DNA of 44,765 nucleotides. It comes from Acidobacteriota bacterium (GTDB taxonomy: Bacteria; Acidobacteriota; Terriglobia; Bryobacterales; Bryobacteraceae). The notes beneath the pieces are model-generated. The model was given only the letters and a program-made list of their open reading frames with translations, was not told the DNA's origin and ran no database searches. Positions 1 through 8,654 of this stretch are shown piece after piece (position 1 is the stretch's first letter; every line of letters starts with the position of its first letter). The stretch covers positions 1-44,765 of the forward strand of contig JAFDVS010000030.1 of assembly GCA_018268935.1 (NCBI GenBank), read 5' to 3'. A program made the position numbers and the translations under genes.

Positions 1-58
1 CCGCGAAGCGGTTTAGTTCACTGGGTAGCGCTGGGTTCGCGAAGAGAGTATGCTAGCG

Positions 59-88
59 AATCTGACAAATTCTGAAGGATTCTGATTG
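59..88. repeat. Three tandem 10-bp repeats (A-W-TCTGA-NNN)
   Basis: The pentamer TCTGA begins at 61, 71 and 81, each preceded by AA or AT, so three copies lie exactly 10 bp (about one helical turn) apart. They sit 24 bp upstream of the start codon at 112. This spacing suits cooperative binding of a regulator along one DNA face, but no known operator is matched and the array is short. Confidence 0.45.
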
Positions 89-111
89 AGTTGGACGCAA
101 GGGGGGGATAA

Positions 112-582
112 ATGGCTACAATCCAAGTTCAGTTGCCGCGAGACCGCAGGCAATTTGGTTCCCTGTCTGTAATGGACAGCGCAGGAGCGGATCTGGCCGG
201 GCCGTTTGAAGTTTTCGGCAAGGCTGATAATGCCGCGGCTGCGGCAAGGGGCAATCCGACTCGAGACCCGACCCGCTCCTTTGGCGACACGCCGACGGGG
301 CGCTATCGGGGTTTCATAAACAAGCTGGAGCGGACGCCGGCGAATGAGAGGATGTACGGGCCACAGGGAGTCATCACACTCGATCCGCTGTCCGGGCAGG
401 CTAAAGTTGCCAAGGAGAACGGGCGCTTTGGACTATTGATTCATGGCGGGGCGTTGAATGCCGCTGGAAGGCTTCGGCCTACGTTTGGGTGCCTTCGTCT
501 GGCGAACGAATCGATGCAGTCCGTTCTTGCGGCGGTTGAAAACGGGGGCCCGATCGAGGTTGTTGTTAAGGAGGTGGCGTAG
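112..582 (+). CDS. YkuD-fold L,D-transpeptidase-like protein
   Basis: A 156-residue protein with the hallmarks of a YkuD (L,D-transpeptidase catalytic) domain: a TPTG-Y strand at residues 60-65, then His111-Gly112, then about 14 residues later a T-F-G-C-L-R signature with the presumed nucleophile Cys127 and Arg129. L,D-transpeptidases make 3-3 cross-links in peptidoglycan or attach proteins to it. There is no signal peptide or LysM domain, so it is shorter than classical enzymes and might be exported another way or be an effector-like or cytoplasmic variant. The start ATG follows a G-rich tract at about 103-109 that can serve as ribosome binding site. It stands alone ahead of the cytochrome module, and its base use is more balanced than that of the genes after it. 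The family is fairly clear; the substrate is unknown. Confidence 0.72.
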   Translation: MATIQVQLPRDRRQFGSLSVMDSAGADLAGPFEVFGKADNAAAAARGNPTRDPTRSFGDTPTGRYRGFINKLERTPANERMYGPQGVITLDPLSGQAKVAKENGRFGLLIHGGALNAAGRLRPTFGCLRLANESMQSVLAAVENGGPIEVVVKEVA

Positions 583-599
583 TACGGAGGTTTCCGTTT

Positions 600-650
600 A
601 TGGCTACTGGCGGTACTGCCGTTGGCGCCAATGGCCGTATCGCTACGTAG
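600..650 (+). other. Possible 16-residue mini-ORF with good ribosome binding site
   Basis: An ATG at 600 follows GGAGG at 586-590 with a 9-nt spacer and opens 16 codons ending at TAG 648-650. The peptide starts MATGG and is made mostly of Ala, Gly, Thr and Val. It lies between the YkuD-like gene and the REP at 662-690. It could be a leader peptide, a remnant of a lost gene, or chance. Confidence 0.25.
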
Positions 651-661
651 CGGGAACCCTA

Positions 662-690
662 AGTTAGGCGCCGGCCTGGAGGCCCACGCC
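662..690 (+). repeat. REP-like hairpin, copy 1
   Basis: AGTTA (662-666) followed by an imperfect palindrome at 667-690: outer stem GGCG/CGCC, an internal mismatch (C opposite A and C opposite C), inner stem GGCC/GGCC and loop TGGA. The 3' flank reads CACT. Same family as the hairpins at 5647, 13751 and 17222. It lies directly upstream of the PSD1 start at 718. Confidence 0.7.
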
Positions 691-717
691 ACTTTCATAA
701 GATATGCTGATGGGGTG

Positions 718-3432
718 ATGCAACGGGTTGTCTGGGCTTTAGTTTCCTTTTCTTTGTATGGCGCGGATTTTGAGGCGGCGTCGTCGCTGATGAAGACGAA
801 GTGCGTTGCTTGCCATAACGCTAAGGCTCGGAGTGGTGGGTTGAGTGTGGAGACTCGCGAGGATGTGCTGCGGGGTGGCAAGTCAGGCGCCGTGGTGTTG
901 CCGGGGAGGCCTTCGGATAGCGTGCTGCTGAGCATGGTTTCTACCGGCAAGATGCCGATGGGTGGGGCGAAGCTTTCGGATGCCGAGATTGCTGTGTTGC
1001 GCACTTGGATTGAGCGGGAAGATGCGCGGCCTCCGGTGGGCGAGCGCGATGTGCAGGCGATTCTGAGCGCGAAGTGCTGGGTGTGCCATGGGCGGACGGA
1101 GAAAAAGGCGGGCTTGGATTTGCGGACGCGGGAATCGTTGCTGCGCGGTGGCAAGTCGGGGCCGGTGATTGTGGTGGGCAATCCGGATGCGAGTTTGTTG
1201 GTGAAACGAATTGGGGCACAGGAGATGCCTCCACCGAAATTGCAGGAGCAGTTTTCAGTGCGTGGGTTGACGGATGATGAGTTCGCAAAGGTGAAGCGGT
1301 GGATTGCGGAGGGGGCGGCGCCGGATCGGGAGCAGGCGATGGAAGTGAGTGCGGCGGCGGATCCGCTGGTGAAGGCGAAGGATCGGGAGTTCTGGTCATT
1401 TCAACCGCCGCGACGACCCGCGGTGCCGCAGGTGAAGGGGCGGGTGCGGAATGCGCTGGATGCGTTTGTGCTGGAACAGCGGGGGAAGGATTTTGTGGAG
1501 GAAGCCGAGCCGCGGGTGTTGCTGCGGCGGGCGTTCTTCGATTTGATCGGGCTGCCTCCGTCGCCGGAGGAGATTGCGGAGTTTGAGAATGACCGCGCGG
1601 CGGATCGTTATGAACGGCTGATCGGGCGATTGATGGAGTCGCCGCATTATGGCGAGCGGTGGGGACGGCACTGGCTGGATGCGGCCGGATATGCGGATAG
1701 CGAGGGCGGAAATAATTCAGATGCCGCGCGCCGGCAGGCTTGGCGGTATCGGGATTATGTGATTCGGGCGTTCAATGCGAATACTCCGTTTGACCGGTTT
1801 CTGACAGAGCAGATTGCCGGGGATGAATTGTTTGATTACAAAGCGGCAAAGCCGTTGCGCGAGGAGCAGATCAATCTTCTAGCGGCGACGGGGTTCTGGC
1901 GGATGGCTCCCGATGGGACGAATTCGACGGAGCAGAATTTCATACCCGAGCGGATGGATGTGATTGCGGGGCAACTGGAGATTTTCGGGTCAGCGGTGAT
2001 GGGACTGTCGATCGGATGCGCGCGGTGCCACGACCATAAATACGATCCGCTGCCGGCGCGGGATTACTACCGGCTGGTTTCGATATTGACTCCGGCGTAT
2101 GACCCGTATCATTGGCTGCCGGGCGAGTTTCCTTGTGGTGGCGTGGGGGCGAAGTGCGATGAGAACAACACACGGTACATCATTGCGAAGGCAACAGCGG
2201 AGTATGAGGAAGTGCGTGTGTTTAATGAGGGCGTGGATGCGCGGGTGAAGGAGCTGCAGGCGCGGATTGAAGAGAAGGCGGCTCCGTACCGGGCTCGTTT
2301 GTTGGCGGAGAAGAAGGTGGAGAAGGCGACTTTCAAACAGTTGGAAGACGCCTATGAGGAGTTCAAGAAAGAGCGTGCGGGGTTGGAGGAACAGGTTCGC
2401 AAGGAGCGCGATAAACGGAAACTGCCACCGCTGATTCGGGGGTTGTTTGATTTGGGGCCGGAGCCTCCGCCGACGCGGATTCTGTTGCGTGGCGATGTGG
2501 CGACTCCGGGTGCGCTGGTGGGACCTGGCGTGCCTTCGGTGGTGGCGGCGAGTTTGAAGGAGTACAAGGTGGAGCCGCTGCCGCATTCCACGGGACGAAG
2601 GCTGGCGCTGGCGAAGTGGTTGACGCAGCCGGAGCATCCGTTGACGGCTCGGGTGATGGTGAATCGGATCTGGCAGCATCATTTCGGTACGGGGTTGGTG
2701 CAGACGCCGGGGAATTTCGGACGGATGGGGGCGAAGCCGGAGAATCAGAAGCTGCTCGACTGGCTGGCGACGGAGTTTGTGCGGAGCGGGTGGGATGTGA
2801 AGGTGATGCACCGGTTGATCATGACTTCGGCGATGTACCGGCAGCGGTCTGGGGATGATGGGTATGCGTTGCGGCGGATTGATGCGGAGTCGCTGCGGGA
2901 TTCGATTTTGAAGATTGCCGGAAGGTTGGATACGAAGGCGTTCGGGCCGGCGGATGATGTGAAGACGTTGAAGGACGGCGAGGTGATTACGGAGAGCCGG
3001 CGGCGCAGTGTGTACGTGATGCAGAAGCGGACGCAGCCGGTGTCGGTGATGGAGGGATTCGATCTGCCGTTCATGAATCCGAATTGCGTGAAGCGCGGAC
3101 AATCGGTGGTGTCGTCGCAGGCGCTGCATTTGATGAATAGCGATTTGGCTCGAGAGAATGCCCGGTATATGGCGGGGCGCGTGATTGATGCGGTGGGTGA
3201 GGATGCGAAGGCACAGGTGGAGCGGGCGTATTTGGTGGCGCTGGCTCGGCGGCCTACGGCGGATGAGGCGGGCGCGGCGGTGTCGAGCGTGGAATTGATG
3301 ACGAAGGAGTGGGGGAAGCAGTTGGAGAAAGAGCAGCCCGCGGAGCCGGTGAAGAGCCGGGCTCGATGGCTCGCTTTGGCGACGTTGTGCCATACGCTGA
3401 TGAACTCGGCGGAGTTTCTGTATATTGATTGA
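718..3432 (+). CDS. PSD1-type planctomycete cytochrome protein (PSCyt1/DUF1549/DUF1553)
   Basis: About 904 residues from the ATG at 718, chosen because it opens a signal peptide (MQRVVWALVSFSLYGA) and because the in-frame codons upstream run through the REP at 662-690. Two N-terminal cytochrome-like motifs, C29-VA-CH33 and C120-WV-CH124, form two PSCyt1 units. The DUF1549 domain (about 240-450) carries the family's own CARCHDHK motif at 434-438, a third CxxCH. A charged helical linker (about 500-600) leads to DUF1553 (from about 626, TARVMVNRIWQHHFG). These exported proteins are common in Planctomycetes, Verrucomicrobia and Acidobacteria, almost always beside a DUF1501 gene as here, and are suspected to act in polysaccharide or alcohol oxidation. 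The biochemical activity is not established. Confidence 0.88.
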   Translation: MQRVVWALVSFSLYGADFEAASSLMKTKCVACHNAKARSGGLSVETREDVLRGGKSGAVVLPGRPSDSVLLSMVSTGKMPMGGAKLSDAEIAVLRTWIEREDARPPVGERDVQAILSAKCWVCHGRTEKKAGLDLRTRESLLRGGKSGPVIVVGNPDASLLVKRIGAQEMPPPKLQEQFSVRGLTDDEFAKVKRWIAEGAAPDREQAMEVSAAADPLVKAKDREFWSFQPPRRPAVPQVKGRVRNALDAFVLEQRGKDFVEEAEPRVLLRRAFFDLIGLPPSPEEIAEFENDRAADRYERLIGRLMESPHYGERWGRHWLDAAGYADSEGGNNSDAARRQAWRYRDYVIRAFNANTPFDRFLTEQIAGDELFDYKAAKPLREEQINLLAATGFWRMAPDGTNSTEQNFIPERMDVIAGQLEIFGSAVMGLSIGCARCHDHKYDPLPARDYYRLVSILTPAYDPYHWLPGEFPCGGVGAKCDENNTRYIIAKATAEYEEVRVFNEGVDARVKELQARIEEKAAPYRARLLAEKKVEKATFKQLEDAYEEFKKERAGLEEQVRKERDKRKLPPLIRGLFDLGPEPPPTRILLRGDVATPGALVGPGVPSVVAASLKEYKVEPLPHSTGRRLALAKWLTQPEHPLTARVMVNRIWQHHFGTGLVQTPGNFGRMGAKPENQKLLDWLATEFVRSGWDVKVMHRLIMTSAMYRQRSGDDGYALRRIDAESLRDSILKIAGRLDTKAFGPADDVKTLKDGEVITESRRRSVYVMQKRTQPVSVMEGFDLPFMNPNCVKRGQSVVSSQALHLMNSDLARENARYMAGRVIDAVGEDAKAQVERAYLVALARRPTADEAGAAVSSVELMTKEWGKQLEKEQPAEPVKSRARWLALATLCHTLMNSAEFLYID

Positions 3433-3439
3433 GGCCAAG

Positions 3440-4843
3440 ATGACGACACGGCGCGATTTCTTTTCCCGGATTTCCGATGGGCTGATGGGTACGGCTCTGG
3501 CGGAGCTGTTTGCGCAGGATCTGTTGGGCAAGCAGACGCTGTATGATTTGACGCCGAAGAAGCCGCATCATACGCCTAAGGCAAAGGCGGTGATTCAACT
3601 GTTCATGAATGGCGGCCCGAGCCAGGTGGATCTGTTCGATTACAAGCCGGCGTTGGAGAAGTATGCGGGGCAGCCACCGAGCCGTGACTTGGCGGCGGAG
3701 GTGCGCGCGGTGCGGGAGACGGGCGGGTTGATGCCATCGCCGTACAAGTTCTCGCGGCATGGGAAGTCGGGGCTGGAGATATCGGAACTGCTGCCGTATA
3801 CGTCGAAGGTGGCGGATGAGATTGCGGTGGTGCGGTCGATGTATACGACGCACCTGGCGCATGAGGCTGCGCTGTTCCTGATGCATGGGGGACGGATTCT
3901 GCCGACGCGGCCTTCGCTGGGTGCGTGGATTGTGTACGGGTTGGGATCAGAGAATCAGAATCTGCCGGCGTATGTGGTGCTGGACGATCCCAAAGGGCCA
4001 CCGATCAACTTTATTCAGAACTGGCAGGCGGGGTGGTTGCCGGCGGTGTATCAGGGGACTCGAGTGCGGTCAGAGGGGTCGCCGATTTTGAATTTGCACG
4101 CGAAGCAGGAGTATCCGGGCGGGGTGCTGGATGCGAGCCGGAGCTTGCTGCATCGGATGGACAAGGGGCACATGGAGCGGCATCCGGGGAATGTGGAATT
4201 GGCGGCGCGCATTTCGAATTACGAACTAGCGGCGCGGATGCAGATGGAAGCGACCGATGCGCTGGATCTGACGAAGGAGAGCGAGGCGACGAAGGAAGCG
4301 TACGGATTGAATGAGGAGAAGACGGCGTCGTATGGGCGGCGGTGTTTGATGGCTCGGCGGCTGGTGGAACGTGGCGTGCGGCTGGTGCAGATTTATATCG
4401 AAGGGCAGATTTGGGACAACCACAACAAGATCCGGCAGGGGCTGGAATATTCGTGCGGGAAGACGGACCGGCCGGCGGCGGCGCTGGTGCGCGATTTGAA
4501 GGAACGCGGGCTGCTGGATTCGACGCTGGTGGTGTGGGGCGGCGAGTTTGGGAGGTTGCCGATTGCGCAGGATCCGGGGCCGAATGCGGGGCGTGATCAT
4601 GGGCCTTCGGGGTTTAGTATTTGGATGGCGGGTGGTGGCGTGAAGGGCGGGATGGCGTATGGGTCGACGGATGAGATTGGGTATCGGGCGGCGGAGAACA
4701 AGGTGAGCGTGCATGATTTCCATGCGACGGTGCTGCATCAGTTGGGGCTGAATCATCGGGATCTGACCATTGAGCGGGAAGGGCGGAATGAGCGGATTAC
4801 GGATGAGTTTCCTGCGCGTGTGGTGAGTGAGATTCTGTCGTGA
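3440..4843 (+). CDS. DUF1501 family exported protein (partner of PSD1)
   Basis: About 467 residues. The ATG at 3440 is preferred over an in-frame TTG at 3425 because GAGG (3431-3434) lies 5 nt ahead of it and the protein then begins with a twin-arginine leader, MTTRRDFFSR. DUF1501 proteins belong to the alkaline phosphatase/sulfatase-like superfamily. Visible family blocks are FMNGGPSQVDLFD near the start, VVWGGEFGR in the last third and an AGRDHGPSGFSIWMAGGG block that corresponds to the metal-binding region, followed by VSVHDFHATVLHQLG. It begins 7 nt after the PSD1 stop and so is probably co-translated. A second PSD1-DUF1501 pair lies at 36.7-41.2 kb and a solo copy at 18.1 kb. Enzymatic function is not known. 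Confidence 0.88.
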   Translation: MTTRRDFFSRISDGLMGTALAELFAQDLLGKQTLYDLTPKKPHHTPKAKAVIQLFMNGGPSQVDLFDYKPALEKYAGQPPSRDLAAEVRAVRETGGLMPSPYKFSRHGKSGLEISELLPYTSKVADEIAVVRSMYTTHLAHEAALFLMHGGRILPTRPSLGAWIVYGLGSENQNLPAYVVLDDPKGPPINFIQNWQAGWLPAVYQGTRVRSEGSPILNLHAKQEYPGGVLDASRSLLHRMDKGHMERHPGNVELAARISNYELAARMQMEATDALDLTKESEATKEAYGLNEEKTASYGRRCLMARRLVERGVRLVQIYIEGQIWDNHNKIRQGLEYSCGKTDRPAAALVRDLKERGLLDSTLVVWGGEFGRLPIAQDPGPNAGRDHGPSGFSIWMAGGGVKGGMAYGSTDEIGYRAAENKVSVHDFHATVLHQLGLNHRDLTIEREGRNERITDEFPARVVSEILS

Positions 4844-5631
4844 TTGCGCTGATTTTGATGGTGGGGATGGTTTGGGGGCAGGAGCCTGTGCTGCGTGTGC
4901 CTCGGTTGTCGCAGGGTGTGCAGGTGGATGGGGATTTGGGGGAGTGGAAGGATCGCGCGTTCTCGGATGGGGTGTGGGATATCGAGCGGCTGCGGCATGC
5001 GCCTTGGTATGACGCTTCGCGGAATCGTTTGACTTTGCATGCTGGGGAGAAGGGTGGGGTTGCGGATGATTTGTCGGCTCGGTATTACTTGGCTTGGGAT
5101 GAGCGGTATTTGTATCTGGGCGCGGAGGTGCGGGATAACGTGAACGATGTTGTGGATCCGGCGCATGAGCCCAAACGGTGGTATTTCAAGGATTCGATTT
5201 GCTGGTTTGTGGAGGCTCCGCGGACGGCGTCTGGGAAGAATTTTGGGGTGGGGGATAATGCGTTTTGTTTTGTGATTGATGCTTCGCGGCCGGGGTATGC
5301 GGCGTGGTGGCGGCACGGGGCTCCGGGGAAGACATATGTGGAGGAGCCGTTGACTGGTGTGGATTGGGCAGTAAGGATGACTCGGAAGGGTGCGGGGGAT
5401 TTTGTGCTGGAGGCTCGGGTGGAGATGGCGGCGACGCTGGGAGTGAGTAATCCGGCGTGGCGGGCTCCGAAGGTGGGGGATGTGTATGGATTGGAGATTG
5501 TGCATTGCGATCCGGATGGCGGGGATTATGGCGGGCATTTTTTGATTTATGGGCGGGGGGATGATGATGCGACTTGGGGACGGATGGAGTTGGTGGGGGC
5601 TTCGGGCCCTGTGGAGAGGAAGGGGAAATGA
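4840..5631 (+). CDS. Exported CBM9-like carbohydrate-binding protein
   Basis: About 263 residues with a GTG start overlapping the previous stop by 4 nt (GTGA). A short hydrophobic leader (IALILMVGMVWGQ) indicates export. The body has the pattern of family 9 carbohydrate-binding-like domains: VDGDLGEWKD near the N-terminus, YYLAWDERYLYLGAEVRD in the middle (the typical WD..YLY..  V.D strand) and a W-rich second half. CBM9 domains bind sugar ends and often accompany secreted oxidoreductases. No catalytic domain is seen. Its position between the PSD1/DUF1501 pair and the PQQ dehydrogenase, with overlapping ends on both sides, suggests it presents or senses a carbohydrate for that module. Confidence 0.75.
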   Translation: MIALILMVGMVWGQEPVLRVPRLSQGVQVDGDLGEWKDRAFSDGVWDIERLRHAPWYDASRNRLTLHAGEKGGVADDLSARYYLAWDERYLYLGAEVRDNVNDVVDPAHEPKRWYFKDSICWFVEAPRTASGKNFGVGDNAFCFVIDASRPGYAAWWRHGAPGKTYVEEPLTGVDWAVRMTRKGAGDFVLEARVEMAATLGVSNPAWRAPKVGDVYGLEIVHCDPDGGDYGGHFLIYGRGDDDATWGRMELVGASGPVERKGK

Positions 5632-7916
5632 GTTTTTTTAAGTTACGCGCCGGCCTGGAGGCCCGCGCCACTGCGGGGTTGCTTCTGGCTTTGAGTGCCT
5701 TTGGGCAGGATGGGCGGGGGTTGTTTCAGAAGCAGTGTTCCGTGTGCCACGGCGATGGACGTGGGACGGAGCGCGGACCGAATTTGGCGAATAACCGTAA
5801 GGTGCGGGGGTTGTCGGTGGCGCAGTTGCGGGCTGTGATTCGCGATGGGGTGCCTTCGCGAGGGATGCCTGCGTTTCCTTTGCCGACTGCGGAGTTGGAT
5901 GCCTTGACGGCGCTGGTGCGATCGTTCAGTGCTCCGGCGGCGGAGAGTGCTGTGAGTGGGGATCGGGCGGGGGGGGAACGTTTCTTTTTTGGTAAGGGCG
6001 GGTGTGCGAATTGCCATATGGTGCGGGGACGGGGGAAGGCGGCGGGGCCGGATTTGTCGGCGGTGGGACGCGAGATGACGTTTGGGGAGATTGAGGATGC
6101 GGTGAAACGGCCGGCGGCGAAGATTCGGGCGGGGTATCAGATGGCGTCGCTGAGGCTGCGGGATGGGTCGAGTGTGCGCGGATTTTTGCGGAATGAGAGC
6201 CGGTATAACGTGCAGGTGCAGGATCTGAATGGGCGGTTTCATTTGCATGCGATGGAGGAGGTTTTGGAGGTTCGGCGAGAGGCGGGTTCGGCGATGCCTG
6301 CTTGCAGTGGGGCGGAATGCGGAGATGTGTTGGCGTATCTGAGTTCGCTGGAGGGTGTGCGGGTTGGAGAGAAAGGTCCGGAGTTGGTTGGCGAGGGTGG
6401 GCCGAAAGCGAAGGTGGGGGATTGGCCGAGTTATCACGGTTATGTGTCGGGGAACCGGCACAGTTTATTGACGCAGATTACTCCGGCGAATGTGAAGGAC
6501 CTGGTATTGAAGTGGGTGTTTCCGGTGAATCACAATGTGCTGGAGGTGACTCCGGTGGTGATGGATGGAGTGATGTATGTGACGGGTCCGAACCAGGTGT
6601 TTGCGCTGGATGCGCGTGCGGGGCGGACGTTGTGGCATTATCAGCGGCCGATGTCGGGTGAGTCGCGGGGCGATCCCGCGAAGGGGACGAATCGCGGCGT
6701 TGCGGTGCTGGGGGATCGCGTGTTTCTTGTTACGGACAACGCGCATTTGCTGGCGCTGCATCGGGTGACGGGGCAGTTGCTGTGGGAGACGGCGATTACG
6801 GAGGGTGTGGAAGATAAGCGGAACATGGGGAATACGGCTGCTCCGCTGGTGGTGAACGATCTGGTGGTGGCGGGGATTTCAGGCGGCGATATGGGGATGC
6901 GCGGATTTTTGGATGCGTACAAGGCGAGCACCGGCGAACGTGTGTGGCGCTTTTGGACGGTGCCGAAGCCGGGTGAGCCTTTGTCGGAGACGTGGAAGGG
7001 CACGGCACTGGCTGAGTTCGGCGGCGGCGCGGCGACTTGGATGACAGGGACGTTCGATCCGGAGACGAATACGGTGTTCTGGGGGACGGGGAATCCTTTT
7101 CCAGCGATGGATGGGGATCAGCGGAAGGGGGACAATCTCTATTCCGACAGCGTGCTGGCGCTGGATGCAGCGACGGGGAAGCTGAAGTGGTATTACCAAT
7201 TCACGCCGCATGATTTGTATGACTGGGACGGAGGGCAGACTCCGCTGCTGGTGAACCGGATGTATCGGGGGCGGGAACGGAAGTTGCTGTTGCAGGCGAA
7301 TCGCAACGGGTTCTTCTATGTGTTCGATCGGACGAATGGGGAGTTGCTGCTGGCGGAGAAGTTTGTGGACCGATTGAATTGGGCGACGGGGATCGGCAAG
7401 GATGGGCGGCCGGTGATGGCGCCGGGATTGGAGCCGACACACGATGGAACAAAAGTGTGCCCGAATGTTTTGGGGGCGGCAAACTGGCCGTCGGTGGCGC
7501 TGAATCCGGATACGGGGTGGTTTTACGTGCAGGCTCGCGAGGCGTGCGGGATTTATCGGAAGCCGCCGAGTTGGAATGGGCGGGATATACCGCTGGAGCC
7601 GGGGCAGATGGTGCTGCGGGCATTGAATATTGAGACGGGGAAGCGGATGTGGGAAGTGCCGCAGGTTGGGCCGGCGGATAGCTGGGGCGGCGTGTTGTCG
7701 ACGGGCGGGGTGATTTTCTTTGGGGAAGATAGCGGGGCGTTGGGGGCGGTGGATGCGAAGACGGGGAAGGATTTGTGGCATCTGCAGACGAATGCTTCGG
7801 CGGCGCTGGGGGATGGGCATAGCTGGCGATCGTCACCGATGACGTTTATGGCGGGTGGGAAGCAGTATGTGGCGTTTGCGGCGGGGCCGAATGTGTTGTG
7901 CTTCGGGTTGCCATAG
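5628..7916 (+). CDS. Fused diheme cytochrome c - PQQ-dependent dehydrogenase
   Basis: About 762 residues from the ATG at 5628, which overlaps the previous stop (ATGA). An in-frame ATG at 5574 lies inside the upstream gene and is unlikely. After a signal peptide come two cytochrome c motifs, C37-SV-CH41 and C126-AN-CH130, then a beta-propeller PQQ domain from about residue 275 (DWPSYHGY) to the end. PQQ alcohol dehydrogenases oxidise alcohols or sugars in the periplasm and pass electrons to cytochrome c, here built into the chain. The presumed catalytic Asp lies in HDLYDWDGG (D532-W-D534). An Asp two residues later is typical of lanthanide-using enzymes, but that is inference. The signal peptide N-region is encoded by a REP hairpin. 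The next two genes are a split paralogue of the same architecture. Confidence 0.87.
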   Translation: MSFFKLRAGLEARATAGLLLALSAFGQDGRGLFQKQCSVCHGDGRGTERGPNLANNRKVRGLSVAQLRAVIRDGVPSRGMPAFPLPTAELDALTALVRSFSAPAAESAVSGDRAGGERFFFGKGGCANCHMVRGRGKAAGPDLSAVGREMTFGEIEDAVKRPAAKIRAGYQMASLRLRDGSSVRGFLRNESRYNVQVQDLNGRFHLHAMEEVLEVRREAGSAMPACSGAECGDVLAYLSSLEGVRVGEKGPELVGEGGPKAKVGDWPSYHGYVSGNRHSLLTQITPANVKDLVLKWVFPVNHNVLEVTPVVMDGVMYVTGPNQVFALDARAGRTLWHYQRPMSGESRGDPAKGTNRGVAVLGDRVFLVTDNAHLLALHRVTGQLLWETAITEGVEDKRNMGNTAAPLVVNDLVVAGISGGDMGMRGFLDAYKASTGERVWRFWTVPKPGEPLSETWKGTALAEFGGGAATWMTGTFDPETNTVFWGTGNPFPAMDGDQRKGDNLYSDSVLALDAATGKLKWYYQFTPHDLYDWDGGQTPLLVNRMYRGRERKLLLQANRNGFFYVFDRTNGELLLAEKFVDRLNWATGIGKDGRPVMAPGLEPTHDGTKVCPNVLGAANWPSVALNPDTGWFYVQAREACGIYRKPPSWNGRDIPLEPGQMVLRALNIETGKRMWEVPQVGPADSWGGVLSTGGVIFFGEDSGALGAVDAKTGKDLWHLQTNASAALGDGHSWRSSPMTFMAGGKQYVAFAAGPNVLCFGLP
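5641..5668 (+). repeat. REP-like hairpin, copy 2, inside the PQQ dehydrogenase leader
   Basis: AGTTA (5641-5645) precedes a palindrome at 5647-5668: outer stem GCGC/GCGC, one C-C mismatch, inner stem GGCC/GGCC, loop TGGA. The 3' flank is CACTGCG, shared with copy 3. The repeat is read in frame as LRAGLEARAT within the signal peptide of the gene starting at 5628. Confidence 0.75.
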
Positions 7917-7934
7917 GCGGGATATGATATCGGG

Positions 7935-8654
7935 ATGCGATTTTTGCTGCTTTGGGCGCTGATCCCGATGGACCCTGCTTCGGTAGAGGCGGGGAAACAG
8001 ATCTATATGGGCTCGTGCTCGGGGTGCCATGGGGCGACGGGCGAAGGGAGCCAAGGGCCGAGTCTGCTTTCGGGGCGCGCGGGCCGATTGCCGGATAAGA
8101 CGCTGTTGAACTCGATACAGAACGGGCTGCCGGGGACTAGCATGCCGGACTTTCCGATGGGTGCGCAGAAGGTGGCGCAGGTGGCGGCGTTTGTACGATC
8201 GTTGACGGCGCCGGCGGCGGATACGGTGGTTGCGGGTGATGCGGGTCGCGGGAAGGCGTTGTTTTTCGGAGCGGGGAAGTGCGTGGCGTGCCACATGATT
8301 CGGGGAGAAGGCGGACATCCGGGGCCCGATTTGTCGAACATCGCGGCGGAACGGACAGTGCCGCAGTTGCGGGAGTCGGTGATGAAGCCGGGGGCACGGA
8401 TTGCGGATGGATTTCGCGGGGTGACGGCGGTGCTTGCTTCGGGCGCGACGGTGAAGGGGGTGGCGAAGAACTACAACAACTACTCGGTGCAGATCTTGGA
8501 TGGGAGCGGGAAGATGCATTTGCTGGAGACGCGGGAAGTGAAGCGGCTGGAGTGGACAGATGGGTCGCTGATGCCGGCGGTGACGGGTGCTGAGGATGCG
8601 CAGAATCTGGTGGCGTTTCTGGCGACGCTTTCGACGCGGGGAGGTTCGAAATGA
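7935..8654 (+). CDS. Diheme c-type cytochrome
   Basis: About 239 residues with a short hydrophobic leader (MRFLLLWALIP) and two heme c motifs, C28-SG-CH32 and C116-VA-CH120, each with distal methionines in the expected range (for example GTSMPDFPM). It resembles the first 270 residues of the preceding fused dehydrogenase throughout, including the blocks between the hemes (SLTAPAADTVVAGD here, SFSAPAAESAVSGD there) and the last block (LMPAVTGAEDAQNLVAFLATL against AMPACSGAECGDVLAYLSSL). It most likely takes electrons from the PQQ dehydrogenase encoded next. The ATG start follows the previous stop by 18 nt, and its own stop overlaps the next start. Confidence 0.88.
   Translation: MRFLLLWALIPMDPASVEAGKQIYMGSCSGCHGATGEGSQGPSLLSGRAGRLPDKTLLNSIQNGLPGTSMPDFPMGAQKVAQVAAFVRSLTAPAADTVVAGDAGRGKALFFGAGKCVACHMIRGEGGHPGPDLSNIAAERTVPQLRESVMKPGARIADGFRGVTAVLASGATVKGVAKNYNNYSVQILDGSGKMHLLETREVKRLEWTDGSLMPAVTGAEDAQNLVAFLATLSTRGGSK

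Noticed and set aside
59..88. CRISPR array
   Set aside because: Repeat unit is 5-7 bp with 10-bp period, no spacers of 30-40 bp and no cas gene in the window.
622..717. An earlier start for the first PSD1 gene
   Set aside because: The extra 32 residues run through the REP and precede the signal peptide, which begins properly at 718.
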